A DNA stretch of 64,000 nt from Anaerotignum faecicola (GTDB lineage: Bacteria > Bacillota > Clostridia > Lachnospirales > Anaerotignaceae). The stretch lies in the NCBI GenBank assembly GCA_024460105.1, contig JANFXS010000006.1, positions 124,001-188,000 of the forward strand. Reading direction: 5' to 3'. The notes below the pieces were generated by a model, which was given only the letters and a program-made list of their open reading frames with translations, searched no databases and was not told the origin of the DNA. Numbering within the stretch: position 1 is the stretch's first letter; each line of letters starts with the position of its first letter. Position numbers and translations under genes: made by a program. This document shows positions 45,655 through 54,520 of the stretch, piece after piece.

Positions 45655-46116
45655 TCAGGCATTAGCCTTAATCATATTTATTACTTCTTTTGTTGTTTCG
45701 TTTTTAAATACAAGATAGTTTTCAAGCACCATCGCGCTGCTCCCATATGTTTTCTCATCGCCGCCTATTGTAATGGAAATACGGGACACCCCGAATAATT
45801 TTTCAAGTATGCCTTGTGTTGTTTTAATGTGGGTAATTTCGCTGTACAAAACTTCTATATGATTTTTTCTGCCCGCCGTCATATTGAAAATAAGCTTATC
45901 ATTATTAAAGCATATTGAAACGCTGTTCCAAAAATAAAACATATATGCGTATATAAGCACGGCGGCTGGGATAAACATTTTCAGCAGATTAAGCGCTGAA
46001 TAATATTTGTTTGGAGAAACTGCAACGGCCGCAATATAAAATAAAGCAAGGATAAAAGTCATTTTAAGGGTCGAAATTAAGATGAGTGTGTAATGAGGCT
46101 TCAAATTTTTTTCCAT
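45655..46116 (-). CDS. Membrane protein with bacterial PH-like domain
   Basis: A 153-aa protein with two N-terminal TM helices (about 11-30 and 42-65) and a C-terminal bPH2/YdbS-like PH domain (about 70-145: DKLIFNMTAGRKNHIEVLYSEITHIKTTQG). Such proteins are common in Clostridia; function unknown. It has no operon partner. Confidence 0.75.
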   Translation of the reverse strand: MEKNLKPHYTLILISTLKMTFILALFYIAAVAVSPNKYYSALNLLKMFIPAAVLIYAYMFYFWNSVSICFNNDKLIFNMTAGRKNHIEVLYSEITHIKTTQGILEKLFGVSRISITIGGDEKTYGSSAMVLENYLVFKNETTKEVINMIKANA

Positions 46117-46388
46117 GGTTAAAATCCATCCTTATTTCAATAATCTATAATTCAATATTCTAACAGGATTTCCGGCTGATAACAACTGTTTATATTTAAG
46201 AATATACGTCAATTTTATAAACGTTAGAAAAACAGTAATATTTTGAGAAAAACAGAGAAAAATTGACTAATAATTATTTTATAAGCTGAAAATAGTTTGT
46301 TATATCAAAAAATATATATTTATTTGAATTTTTGGTTGACGTTTAAAAATATAAGTTTTATACTTAATATATTAATAATTTTAACTTA

Positions 46389-46596
46389 TGGAGGTGGGCT
46401 TTATGGAAGCGGGAAGTAGTTGCGATAATGTTCCTTTATGTTTTAACTGTATAATGATGAAAACTTCCGCATTAGAATTTGGAGCAGAGCCCACAAAATT
46501 TGGAATATATTTTTATAAAGGGTTTTATATCTGATTTAATTTATGTTTATATTTATGTCACATAAATGCCTGCGGAGGTTTTTCGCGGGCTTTTTT
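46389..46596 (+). ncRNA. Structured leader of mgtE with terminator
   Basis: GTGGGCT (46394-46400) pairs with AGCCCAC (46488-46494) and GCGGGAAG (46409-46416) with CTTCCGC (46464-46470, one bulge), enclosing a 43-codon open frame. A terminator GCCTGCG (46568-46574)/CGCGGGC (46584-46590) with six T follows, 28 nt before mgtE. This is the layout of a riboswitch or leader-peptide control. The first bases recall the M-box but the conserved M-box core is not found, so the class is unknown. Confidence 0.6.
46403..46534 (+). CDS. Possible leader peptide upstream of mgtE
   Basis: A 43-aa open frame with GGAGGTG 5-8 nt before ATG, so translation is credible. The site overlaps the 5' arm of the leader stem, so folding would block it. 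Three Cys near the N-terminal half (SSCDNVPLCFNC). No family recognised; may be a by-product of the RNA. Confidence 0.4.
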   Translation: MEAGSSCDNVPLCFNCIMMKTSALEFGAEPTKFGIYFYKGFYI

Positions 46597-46623
46597 ATGC
46601 CTGGAGTAGAAGGGGTGATAAAT

Positions 46624-47970
46624 ATGAACGAAATGGAATTGATGTTAGAAAAATGGCTTGATTTGCTTGAAAAAAAGAAATATAAAGAGCTTAAAACCGA
46701 ACTGAATGAAAGCAATCCGGCTGATATTGCAGAGTTTTTTGAAGAAGTTGAAGTTGAAAAACGACTCTTTGTTTTCAGGCTTTTAACAAAGGATAATGCG
46801 GCGGATGTTTTCTCATTTATGGATTCTGATATGCAGGCTCATATAATAAACAGTATTACAGACAGGGAAGTCAAAAGTATAGTAGATGATATGAGTATGG
46901 ATGACACTGTAGATTTACTTGGCGAAATTCCCGCAAATGTCGTTACAAGAATTTTGAAAAACACTGACGAAGAGAAAAGGGCTATTATAAACAGTTTCCT
47001 TAATTATCCGGAAGACAGCGCCGGAAGTATAATGACAATAGAATTCGTACAGTTCCATCTTGATACTACAGTTAAAAAAGCAATGGAACAGCTTAGACGT
47101 ACGGGTGTCGACAAGGAAACGATATATTCATGCTATGTGGTTAATGAAAAGAGAGTTCTTGTAGGTATGGTTTCACTCCGCACAATTATTTTATCGAGTG
47201 ACGATACTTTTATCAAAGATATTATGGAAGATGATGTTATCAGCGTTAGGACTCTCGACGATCAGGAAGATACTGCAAATATATTTAAAAAATACAACCT
47301 TATTGCATTGCCTGTTGTAGATAATGAGGATAGGCTTGTCGGAATAATTACCGTAGACGATATAGTTGATGTAATTGAGCAGGAAAATACAGAAGATATT
47401 GAAAAGATGTCGGCTCTTATACCTTCTGAAAACGAATACCTAAAAACCAGTGTGTTTACATTGGCAAAAAACAGGATTGTATGGCTGCTTGTACTGATGA
47501 TTTCGGGAACAGTATCAAGTGCGATTATAAGCGGGTATGAAAGCGTTTTAGCATCCTCAATAATACTTTCATCATTTTTTCCGATACTGATGGATACCGG
47601 CGGAAATGCCGGTTCTCAGTCGTCGACACTCATAATAAGGGGAATGGCTATCGGTGAAATACAAATGGCCGATGTATTCAAAGTTTTATGGAAAGAACTT
47701 AGGGTAGGGGCAATAAGCGGTTTTATACTTGCAGGCGTTAATTTTGTAAGGCTTGTGTTGTTGAAAACGCCTTTGGAAGTTAATATGGCGGTTTCTTTGA
47801 GTTTAATGGCAACTGTTATAATAGCTAAATGCGTTGGATGTATTTTGCCGATAATAGCAAAAAAATTAAAATTCGATCCGGCTATAATGGCTGGTCCGCT
47901 TATTACAACTGTCGTTGACGCCATATCGCTTATTGTATTTTTCAACGCAGCACAGGTTTTTGTATTATAA
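46624..47970 (+). CDS. mgtE: MgtE-family Mg2+ transporter
   Basis: A 448-aa Mg2+ channel. N domain (about 1-120, superhelical, acidic), tandem CBS domains (about 130-265, VIEQENTEDI plug helix) and five C-terminal TM helices (about 285-445) with FPILMDTGGNAGSQSSTL, where Asp and Gly-Asn sites bind Mg2+. A longer reading to 46543 would include the terminator, so I start at ATG 46624 with GAAGGGGTG before it. Structured leader upstream suggests Mg2+-dependent control. Confidence 0.95.
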   Translation: MNEMELMLEKWLDLLEKKKYKELKTELNESNPADIAEFFEEVEVEKRLFVFRLLTKDNAADVFSFMDSDMQAHIINSITDREVKSIVDDMSMDDTVDLLGEIPANVVTRILKNTDEEKRAIINSFLNYPEDSAGSIMTIEFVQFHLDTTVKKAMEQLRRTGVDKETIYSCYVVNEKRVLVGMVSLRTIILSSDDTFIKDIMEDDVISVRTLDDQEDTANIFKKYNLIALPVVDNEDRLVGIITVDDIVDVIEQENTEDIEKMSALIPSENEYLKTSVFTLAKNRIVWLLVLMISGTVSSAIISGYESVLASSIILSSFFPILMDTGGNAGSQSSTLIIRGMAIGEIQMADVFKVLWKELRVGAISGFILAGVNFVRLVLLKTPLEVNMAVSLSLMATVIIAKCVGCILPIIAKKLKFDPAIMAGPLITTVVDAISLIVFFNAAQVFVL

Positions 47971-48032
47971 TTTTTGAATTGTGATATGTACGAAAGGGCG
48001 CCGGATAAATTGCAGTTGGGTATAGTATTACC
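47971..48032. other. Short gap before repeat B
   Basis: No gene; GGGCGCCGGATAA is a GC-rich short patch. Confidence 0.3.
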
Positions 48033-48375
48033 GGCTTATAAGGATATACACGGTTGGGGATGGCATTAGCGGTATAATAGCGGCATCAAAAATATTTGAC
48101 ACCGTATCGAATGTGCTTGCCTGATTTTTCCTGCTCTTAAACTGATAATATCGTCATAAACTTTTTGATTTATCATGGAGAATTTTTTTGCGATTCAAGA
48201 CAAAAATATTAAGATTTGCCAGCAGGTAAGTATACGAACGGTGTGGAAATAACGGCGCAGAGCGTTTTGCAAATGAGAATTCAAGGATCCGGTTAAGTAT
48301 CTGCAACGGCGAAAAACGAAAAATTTACCATATGGAACCATATAACCTTGTAAACATAATGTATACAAAATTTGA
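48033..48375. repeat. Degenerate dispersed repeat, copy B
   Basis: Homologous to 13308-13645 in several blocks (see that entry), same orientation and block spacing. Together with the 230-bp featureless stretch to 48604 it fills the intergenic gap downstream of mgtE. Confidence 0.6.
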
Positions 48376-48750
48376 AACGTATATTTCAAATTAAGTGTAT
48401 TTAAATATTTCGCATAGTCGTGCCGATATATTTTTATTGTTTTTCAAAGCAGTGTAAAATAAGCAGATTAAATTTTCGATAAATAATAAGTATTTGGATA
48501 AATTGTATCATACAAATATAAAAATAAAATCTATCTTTTCTTTGTAATTCAAATAAAAATTTGTGTATTATAGATAATGTGCAGTGAATTAAAAAATATA
48601 AAAAATCAGCACCACCCGCCTAACGGGTGGTTTGCTCTACGGCTATAAGCCTTTGTTACCGGCCAGCGCCTAAAGACGCTGGCTTTCACTTTACGTTCAA
48701 GCTACTACGCGCTTGACTCGTCGTCCTTCAAAGGGAGTTTGTACTACCGG

Positions 48751-48990
48751 CTACCCATTAAAGGGGGCCTCGTATTCCTTCACACTCAATTTATCCTGCA
48801 TGATATCGTACTTCTCTTGGTCTTGGATATACTTTTTACGGTTGTCTCATTGAGTCCTACTGTACTTACATAATATCCTTCTGACAAAAAATGTCTGTTT
48901 CCAAATTTATGCTTTAGGTTTGCGTGCTTATCGAAAATCATAAATGCAATTTTTCCCTTTAAGTATCCCGTAAACTGTGACACGCCAAAC
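48751..48990 (-). pseudogene. tnpA: IS200/IS605 tnpA, C-terminal half
   Basis: Reads TGYLKGKIAFMIFDKHAN and FGNRHFLSEGYYVSTVGLNE, the highly conserved IS200 transposase end with the catalytic Tyr in YYVST. Near 48830 a single A is missing from an A run, shifting the frame; beyond it the frame continues to YIQDQEKYDIMQDKLSVKEY and a TAG stop. The N-terminal part is on the far side of the transposon. Confidence 0.85.
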
Positions 48991-49006
48991 TTTACAAAGG
49001 GCGAAA

Positions 49007-49556
49007 ACAGACCGTGAAACGGGCTGCTGACAACAAAACAGGCTGAGTATCAAGCACCGGGAAAGTGCGAGATATTCAGCCTGTTTTGTTGTCCGGGGCT
49101 TCCAAAGGGGCTTGCCCCTTGGCACACGACTTTGCTTGCAAAGTGTAGTGTGTTATACGCTCTGTCGGCGTTGCCGTGAAAATGCCGTTGCCGTGGGGGA
49201 GGGCAAGGGCATTTGAAGCGGCAGGAAAACAGGGCTGTGATTGCGTGGCGTAGAGCCGCAAGCGCAGGGCTGGTTTCGTCAGCAGACAGGGCGTATATGA
49301 AAGCCCTCGTCCCTCGTCCTACACCGGACTTCTGGACAAAATGTCCCGAACTTGTGGACACACTCACGAAAAAGCAGACGGATTTTTCTCTCAAAATTGA
49401 AATGGGCGGGAAGCCATTTTAGGGCTTTCCCGCCTTGATTGCCTATCAGCAAAGGCGGGCGGGACTGTCAACGGCGGCATATTTATGTGCCGTTCATCTT
49501 GACCGTTGACTGGCTCGACAGGATTTGCTATCTGCTCGACAAACTGGGAGTTGTCA
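49007..49556. other. Non-coding left end of the transposon
   Basis: GC-rich, no convincing gene. It holds the long hairpin at 49029-49093, an imperfect copy of the CGGGACA palindrome at 49328-49352 and a hairpin near 49404-49434 (GGCGGGAA/TTCCCGCC). Confidence 0.5.
49029..49093. repeat. Long imperfect hairpin at the transposon end
   Basis: GACAACAAAACAGGCTGA...(49029-49051) pairs with the 3' arm (49071-49093), one mismatch, enclosing an inner GCAC/GTGC stem. Lies 22 bp inside the left terminal repeat. Confidence 0.75.
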
Positions 49557-50015
49557 TTATCGTTTTATTTCCAAGCAATAGAATGACGGTCTATTTGGAT
49601 ACATTTTGTCGGGAGTATTCCAAATCTCTGCATCATCAATTTCCTTGATATGTTTTGTGGTAAGTTCATCAATAGAAACTGTTTGCCTATGAATTACAGG
49701 TCTGTCCTCAAATTCATAGTAGTCCATTAACCACACATGCCAGAGTTCTATGGAAGTCGTATCCTGCAAGACATTTTTCATATATTCAATAATTTGTTTT
49801 GCTCTACCCTCTGTAAAGTAGTTCCATTCCAGACAGACTCCGTTTTTCTTGTCGGTATAGTTTTGAACATCTTGAAAGAAATGCAGAAAATAGTTATCAT
49901 CTGCGCCACCGTCATACATTGTACCCTTATCAAGATTTATTTCAAATGGATAATCCTGAACAGGCGAAACTTCTGTCAAGGGAAAATCCGAAGCAATAAA
50001 TGTGCATACACTCAT
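49557..50015 (-). CDS. Cargo protein, immunity-type (unassigned)
   Basis: A 152-aa soluble acidic protein with GGTGGAG upstream. Patterns such as Trp/Tyr-rich WHVWLMDYYEFED and short acidic stretches recall orphan immunity proteins of polymorphic toxin systems, but I cannot name a family. It follows the next gene on the same strand as a likely two-gene operon within the transposon. Confidence 0.5.
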   Translation of the reverse strand: MSVCTFIASDFPLTEVSPVQDYPFEINLDKGTMYDGGADDNYFLHFFQDVQNYTDKKNGVCLEWNYFTEGRAKQIIEYMKNVLQDTTSIELWHVWLMDYYEFEDRPVIHRQTVSIDELTTKHIKEIDDAEIWNTPDKMYPNRPSFYCLEIKR

Positions 50016-50089
50016 AGAATTTCTCCACCAACTTCCAATTTATTTTTTATTTTACATCTCCAAAGTCCAATTCTACAAGCTGGAATTTG

Positions 50090-50512
50090 TTACTCTTTTG
50101 TATCGTAAATAATTTTGCCCGTAAAGTAAATTGAAATGTCCATTTGAACTAAATCTTCTGTTTCTAAGATAGATAAATAACCAGAATACAATACTTGATT
50201 ATACCCGTATAATTCATCTACAATTTCAAAGCTATAGTTTTTGTATCTCTTTATAAAGCGTTCCAGTTCTAATTTCTCACCGTTGAATTTTCCATAGTTT
50301 CCCCATTTGCTCTGCAACATAACGCAGGTACAATCAAAATCCACACCTTCGATTGTGATGTTTCCCTCGACCTGTTCAAAAGGTTCTGTAAGTTTTTCAT
50401 ATCCGTCCTCGAATTCAAGGACTATTGTTTTATCTTGAATTATAATCTTTTTGACCCGCATATCATGCAGACTATATGGAATGGGCGGATTGTGTTTATA
50501 TTCTGTCCTCAT
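50090..50512 (-). CDS. Cargo protein, immunity-type (unassigned)
   Basis: A 140-aa beta-rich protein with GGAGGT immediately upstream. HDMRVKKIIIQDKTIVLEFEDGY near the start is a pattern often seen in small Imm or DUF proteins attached to secreted toxin loci. No catalytic motif or membrane segment. Probably co-transcribed with the 152-aa gene. Confidence 0.5.
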   Translation of the reverse strand: MRTEYKHNPPIPYSLHDMRVKKIIIQDKTIVLEFEDGYEKLTEPFEQVEGNITIEGVDFDCTCVMLQSKWGNYGKFNGEKLELERFIKRYKNYSFEIVDELYGYNQVLYSGYLSILETEDLVQMDISIYFTGKIIYDTKE

Positions 50513-50800
50513 GAGACCTCCCCGTCAAATTCATATTGAACAAAATCGCTGCGCGATGGCCTGCCAAGGCTGTGGCATAGCGATTTTCTGTTTTCTATAA
50601 TAAAAAACAGTGGAAAGCAAGTCCTAAAAGTAGTATTGTTAAATCACCACAAAATAACAATCAAACAGGATCGACCTTCCCACTGCCTATGAAAAGAATA
50701 CCACCCTTCCGCTTGGTTGGCAAGCGGTTTTATGACCCAAATGCACCTCCGTGTAAAGCAGTGTTTTGATTACTACTGATTTTACATGGAGGATTTTATT

Positions 50801-51652
50801 ATGTATGAAAAATATTTAGAACAGCTTGAGGAAGCCGGAAAAATCCGTAACCTCAAAGAACGTTCCATCAACTGCTATAAAAACTATGTTTCTTACTTTC
50901 TGAAATATCAGAATAAGAATCCCAAAGAACTTACCTGTCAGGATGTCAGGGCTTTTTTGCTTGCAAAAAAAGAGGAAGGACTGAAAGCCACAACTCTGAA
51001 TCTTTACAATTCTGCCATCCGTTTTTTCTATCGAAATGTCCTGCATATCCTTTGGGATGACATCACAGTTCCACGTATGATCCTAGAACATAAGCTTCCG
51101 ACCGTACTGACTGTTGATGAAATAGACCGTCTATTAGAAGCTGTTGATGATATCAAATATAGAGCCATGTTTGCAACGATGTATTCTTCCGGGATGCGGG
51201 TTTCTGAAGTGATCCACCTTCATTATGATGATATTTCCCGTTCAAATATGCAGATCCATGTCCGAGATACGAAGAACAGGATGGATCGCTATACAATTCT
51301 TTCTAAACGGTGTCTGGATATCCTTACGCAATACTGGTTTGAGAAAGGACGTCCCCGTGGGATCCTGTTTCCTAATAAATTTACTGGTAATTACCTGACA
51401 GTCAGTACACTGGAGCAAGTGATGCGACGGGCAGTATCCGATGCTGAACTTCCAAAGAAAGCAACTCCACACTGTCTCCGTCATAGCTTTGCAACTCATC
51501 TGATGGAGCAGGGAGTAGAACGGCAGAATATTCAGGCACTGCTTGGACACCGTGACCCAAAATCCACGGAAGTTTATCTTCATGTCAGCAACAAATCCCT
51601 CATGGGAATCCAAAGTCCCTTTGACAGGAAAGAAGGTGCTGATTATGAATAA
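50801..51652 (+). CDS. Tyrosine recombinase of the IS91-type element
   Basis: A 283-aa XerC/D-like recombinase. SAM-like N domain (1-95) and catalytic domain with R in SSGMRVSEV, KNRMDRY, HCLRHSFATHL, LGHRD and nucleophile in STEVYLHVS. ATG 50801 has GGAGGA before it (ATG 50786 overlaps that). Overlaps the transposase start by 8 nt. Such genes accompany IS91-type transposases but their role is unclear. Confidence 0.9.
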   Translation: MYEKYLEQLEEAGKIRNLKERSINCYKNYVSYFLKYQNKNPKELTCQDVRAFLLAKKEEGLKATTLNLYNSAIRFFYRNVLHILWDDITVPRMILEHKLPTVLTVDEIDRLLEAVDDIKYRAMFATMYSSGMRVSEVIHLHYDDISRSNMQIHVRDTKNRMDRYTILSKRCLDILTQYWFEKGRPRGILFPNKFTGNYLTVSTLEQVMRRAVSDAELPKKATPHCLRHSFATHLMEQGVERQNIQALLGHRDPKSTEVYLHVSNKSLMGIQSPFDRKEGADYE

Positions 51653-52796
51653 GCCCACCGTCCAGGATATTTTCCGGTGTTTTTATTCGGCATACCTTGA
51701 AAAGTATTCTCCTTCTCCGGAACAGGCAAAAGTTGCCCGGAACATCTTGAACTGCAAAACCGGAGCCTATGGTGCAAACGTCAGTGTATGTGAAGACTGT
51801 GGTGCTGTTCAGATTCACTATAATTCCTGCCGCAACCGTTGTTGTCCCATGTGTCAGGCTGTTCCAAAGGAAATGTGGATGGATGCCCGCAAAGAGGATG
51901 TGCTTGATGCACCCTACTTCCACTTGGTATTTACAGTTCCTGACATTCTGAATCCAATCATTTACAATAATCAGAAACTGTTATATGACACCCTGTATCA
52001 TGCAGCTTCTGCTACAATCAGTGAACTGACTGCTGACCCAAAGCACCTTGGTGCTGCTGTCGGCTATATCTGCATCCTGCATACATGGGGATCTGAAATG
52101 AACTTTCATCCCCATATCCATACAATACTGCTCGGCGGTGGTCTGACATCCAAAAACGAATGGAAAGACAACGGTACTGAGTTTTTTCTTCCTATATGGG
52201 CTGTCTCCAAAGTCTTTCGTGGAAAATATATGGATGAGTTGAAAAATCTCTGGAATACGAATCAACTTAAGTTTCATGGAACTGCCGAAAAATACAGTAA
52301 CCATTATGTGTTCAAAGAACTGATTGATTTCTGTTATGATGCGGAATGGATTCCTTATTGTAAGAAAACTTTTAACGGCGCACAGTCTGTGATTGACTAC
52401 CTTGGAAAGTATACCCATAGGATTGCCATCAGCAATCACCGCATCATCTGTATGGACGATGAAAACGTTACTTTTTCTGTAAAGGATTACCGGAACAATG
52501 GACAATGGAAAGAACTGACTCTTTCCGGTGTTGAATTTATACGACGGTTTCTGATGCACGTACCGCCAAAACGTTTTGTCAGGATTCGGCATTACGGACT
52601 TCTTTGTTCCCGTAGCAAACACAAGAAACTGACTTTATGCCGGAATCTCCTTGGATGCCAAAAGTATCTCTCGAAGCTTCGAGGTAAGGAGATACCAGAA
52701 ATATTAAAACAGCTTTATGAGATAAACATTTGTGTGTGTAAATCCTGTGGCGGGCATCTTGGAAAACCACAGCTTCGAATACCACAAAGATGTTAA
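51645..52796 (+). CDS. IS91-family HUH transposase
   Basis: A 383-aa rolling-circle transposase. N-terminal zinc ribbon (CEDCGAVQIHYNSCRNRCCPMC, 49-70), HUH metal motif HPHIH (155-159), and catalytic Tyr region YLGKYTHR IAISN near 245. A second C-terminal Cys pair (ICVCKSCGGHL) is present. Start by overlap with the recombinase gene. Not visibly damaged, so it may still be active. Confidence 0.93.
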   Translation: MNKPTVQDIFRCFYSAYLEKYSPSPEQAKVARNILNCKTGAYGANVSVCEDCGAVQIHYNSCRNRCCPMCQAVPKEMWMDARKEDVLDAPYFHLVFTVPDILNPIIYNNQKLLYDTLYHAASATISELTADPKHLGAAVGYICILHTWGSEMNFHPHIHTILLGGGLTSKNEWKDNGTEFFLPIWAVSKVFRGKYMDELKNLWNTNQLKFHGTAEKYSNHYVFKELIDFCYDAEWIPYCKKTFNGAQSVIDYLGKYTHRIAISNHRIICMDDENVTFSVKDYRNNGQWKELTLSGVEFIRRFLMHVPPKRFVRIRHYGLLCSRSKHKKLTLCRNLLGCQKYLSKLRGKEIPEILKQLYEINICVCKSCGGHLGKPQLRIPQRC

Positions 52797-53084
52797 AAGC
52801 TTATTCTTTCATACATTTCTAAAGCCTCAAAGCTTGAGGTTTTGTTGTCGTACCTATTTATCTGAAAATACTTGATTTCTGTAGCTTCTGCACAGAAAAT
52901 CCTGTATAATCACAGGTAAGTACAAAAGATTGAAAGTCCATAGGTAATGACTACCCGGACGCTCACTTTGTTCAATGAGGTCAAATCGAAAATGGTGTAA
53001 ACGAAGGGGCAGTTCACTGGAATGTCAAAACTGCTTTTTCGTTTACCCCATCATCGATTCTAACCTAAAGAATTTGTTGTTCTC

Positions 53085-53885
53085 TTATTTCCTCCCCCGC
53101 TGGGGATTTGGATTTTTCAGCAAGTCCGACTTCTGCGCAATCTTTTTCAGCCACTTCTTTTCTTCCTCAGACAGCTTCTTCAAATTCAATTTGAGCCGCT
53201 TACAGATAAACACCAAAGCCGCTTGCTCTGGGTCACTGTTCGGATTAGTGGCTTCATCAACGGTTTGCAAAAAATCTTCCAGCGGGTTGTCCTCCGGGAC
53301 GCTGAAAAAATCGTCCTTATGTACTTCTCGTAGGTCAAGAGCTATCTTGTTTATGTCCTGCTGTATCACATAGCGGCAAAAGCTGTCATCGTCAATATGG
53401 GCGGCGATAAGCTGTCTTAACTGCGGGTCGGACAAGCTGGGATTGTGCTGCTTCATAATGGTTGCGCTCACAGTGTCTATAATGGCATTTGCACTCTGTA
53501 CCTGTTTGCCAGCGATACCGTTTACATAGATTTCGAGGTCAGCCATCAGCCGGGGGAAATCCAGGTGTACCGCCAGTTCACACAAGAGGGAATTATCCAC
53601 CAACCCGCTTTTCAAGAGTTCAATCATATCATCACTCAAACGCAGGTCTGTAAGATCGGCGTTTGGGTGATTTTTTGTTTCGGTCAATCCCAGCAGATAG
53701 TCAGCGGTCACGCCGTAAAACTTCGCCAGCTTGATAAGGGCATAGTGGCTGATGTCCTTGAAGTCGTCCGCTTCATAGCTGCCCAATGCAGACTTGGAAA
53801 TCTTGGTCTGCTCCGCAAGCTGTTCCAGTGTCAGCCCACGCTCCACACGCAGGTCTTTCAATCGTTCTTGTATGGACAGTTCCAT
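53085..53885 (-). CDS. Xre-family regulator of the transposon
   Basis: A 266-aa regulator. HTH_3 domain (6-65: ERLKDLRVERGLTLEQLAEQTKISKSALGSYEAD) then a long unassigned C-terminal domain. GGAGGG 6 nt before the ATG. It is conserved in Tn4451/Tn1549-like element neighbourhoods; likely controls mobility genes. Faces away from them on the minus strand. Confidence 0.85.
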   Translation of the reverse strand: MELSIQERLKDLRVERGLTLEQLAEQTKISKSALGSYEADDFKDISHYALIKLAKFYGVTADYLLGLTETKNHPNADLTDLRLSDDMIELLKSGLVDNSLLCELAVHLDFPRLMADLEIYVNGIAGKQVQSANAIIDTVSATIMKQHNPSLSDPQLRQLIAAHIDDDSFCRYVIQQDINKIALDLREVHKDDFFSVPEDNPLEDFLQTVDEATNPNSDPEQAALVFICKRLKLNLKKLSEEEKKWLKKIAQKSDLLKNPNPQRGRK

Positions 53886-53921
53886 GCTCTCCCTCCTTGT
53901 CTGCTTGGTAGTTACATTGCT

Positions 53922-54170
53922 CTAAGTTATCCATTGATAAGAGGAAATATATACGCTCCTATATAATTTTAAGATAGGCAAATCATCATAGATGTAAAAC
54001 ATCAAAGGATATTTCAATAATTTATCTGGCAAGTCCTCATCAAAATTTAATATGAAACTCTCGGTTAAGCCATCGGGTGTGGTTTTGTTACTAAGAGCTA
54101 TAATCAATGAAGTTTCATCAATCACAACTTTTTCGCTTGTATCTGTAAAAGCTATTTCCAATTTTTTCAT
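53922..54170 (-). CDS. Small protein of unknown function
   Basis: An 82-aa beta-rich protein, start at ATG 54170 with GGTGA upstream (longer frame to 54224 lacks a site). No family recognised. Located between the Xre gene and the Cys-rich gene; possibly a third orphan immunity-like cargo gene. Confidence 0.4.
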   Translation of the reverse strand: MKKLEIAFTDTSEKVVIDETSLIIALSNKTTPDGLTESFILNFDEDLPDKLLKYPLMFYIYDDLPILKLYRSVYISSYQWIT

Positions 54171-54400
54171 GTTGTCACCGTAGTACAATTTCGATTTACT
54201 ATTTTGTTTCTTCCATTTTACCACAATTCCAAGAGCGTGGAAATAGAGAATTTTCCGGGCTGATTTCCGACCTTATGGATATACGGGGCGGGCGGTCTTT
54301 TAGGTGTAGACTTAGGGTAGTTCATCGATGAGCTGCACCTTGAAAAATGAATGACCGTCCGAAAAGGAATACCCCGGCAGGGGAAGCACCGCAACGAGCC

Positions 54401-54425
54401 ACTTCGGGACAAAATGTCCCGAAGT
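54401..54425. repeat. Palindrome ACTTCGGGACA / TGTCCCGAAGT
   Basis: 11-bp perfect arms around a 3-nt loop, 95 nt before the Cys-rich gene. A second imperfect copy lies at 49328-49352 at the other end of the transposon. Candidate regulator or processing site. Confidence 0.6.
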
Positions 54426-54520
54426 CCGGGGAGCGTGTCAACGCCGGAACACGCCGCAGGAGTGGGGCAGGAAGCCTTTTCGGAGAGAACGGCAACGGAA
54501 AGCAAAAATGGAGGGAACAC

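Larger units (their letters stand above)
50640..52845 (+). mobile_element. IS91-family insertion nested in the transposon
   Basis: Carries a tyrosine recombinase gene and an overlapping IS91 transposase gene, the arrangement known from IS91-type elements. A hairpin CCGCTTG/CAAGCGG (50709-50727) lies upstream and CCTCAAAGCTTGAGG (52825-52839) downstream. Exact ends (oriIS, terIS) are not established, so bounds are approximate. Confidence 0.75.

Noticed and set aside
46389-46596. M-box riboswitch call
   Set aside because: First bases resemble it but the conserved M-box core is missing; left as unknown structured leader.
46543-46623. Upstream extension of mgtE
   Set aside because: It would translate the terminator hairpin; a good ribosome site and the family N-terminus support 46624.
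49213-49422. 69-codon frame in transposon left end
   Set aside because: Crosses the palindrome copy and lacks a ribosome site; likely non-coding.
50700-50735. IS200-end-like hairpin before the IS91 recombinase
   Set aside because: ACCACCC...GCAAGCGGTTTTATG resembles the IS200 right end at 58787-58811, but no second end or gene fits; similarity may be chance.
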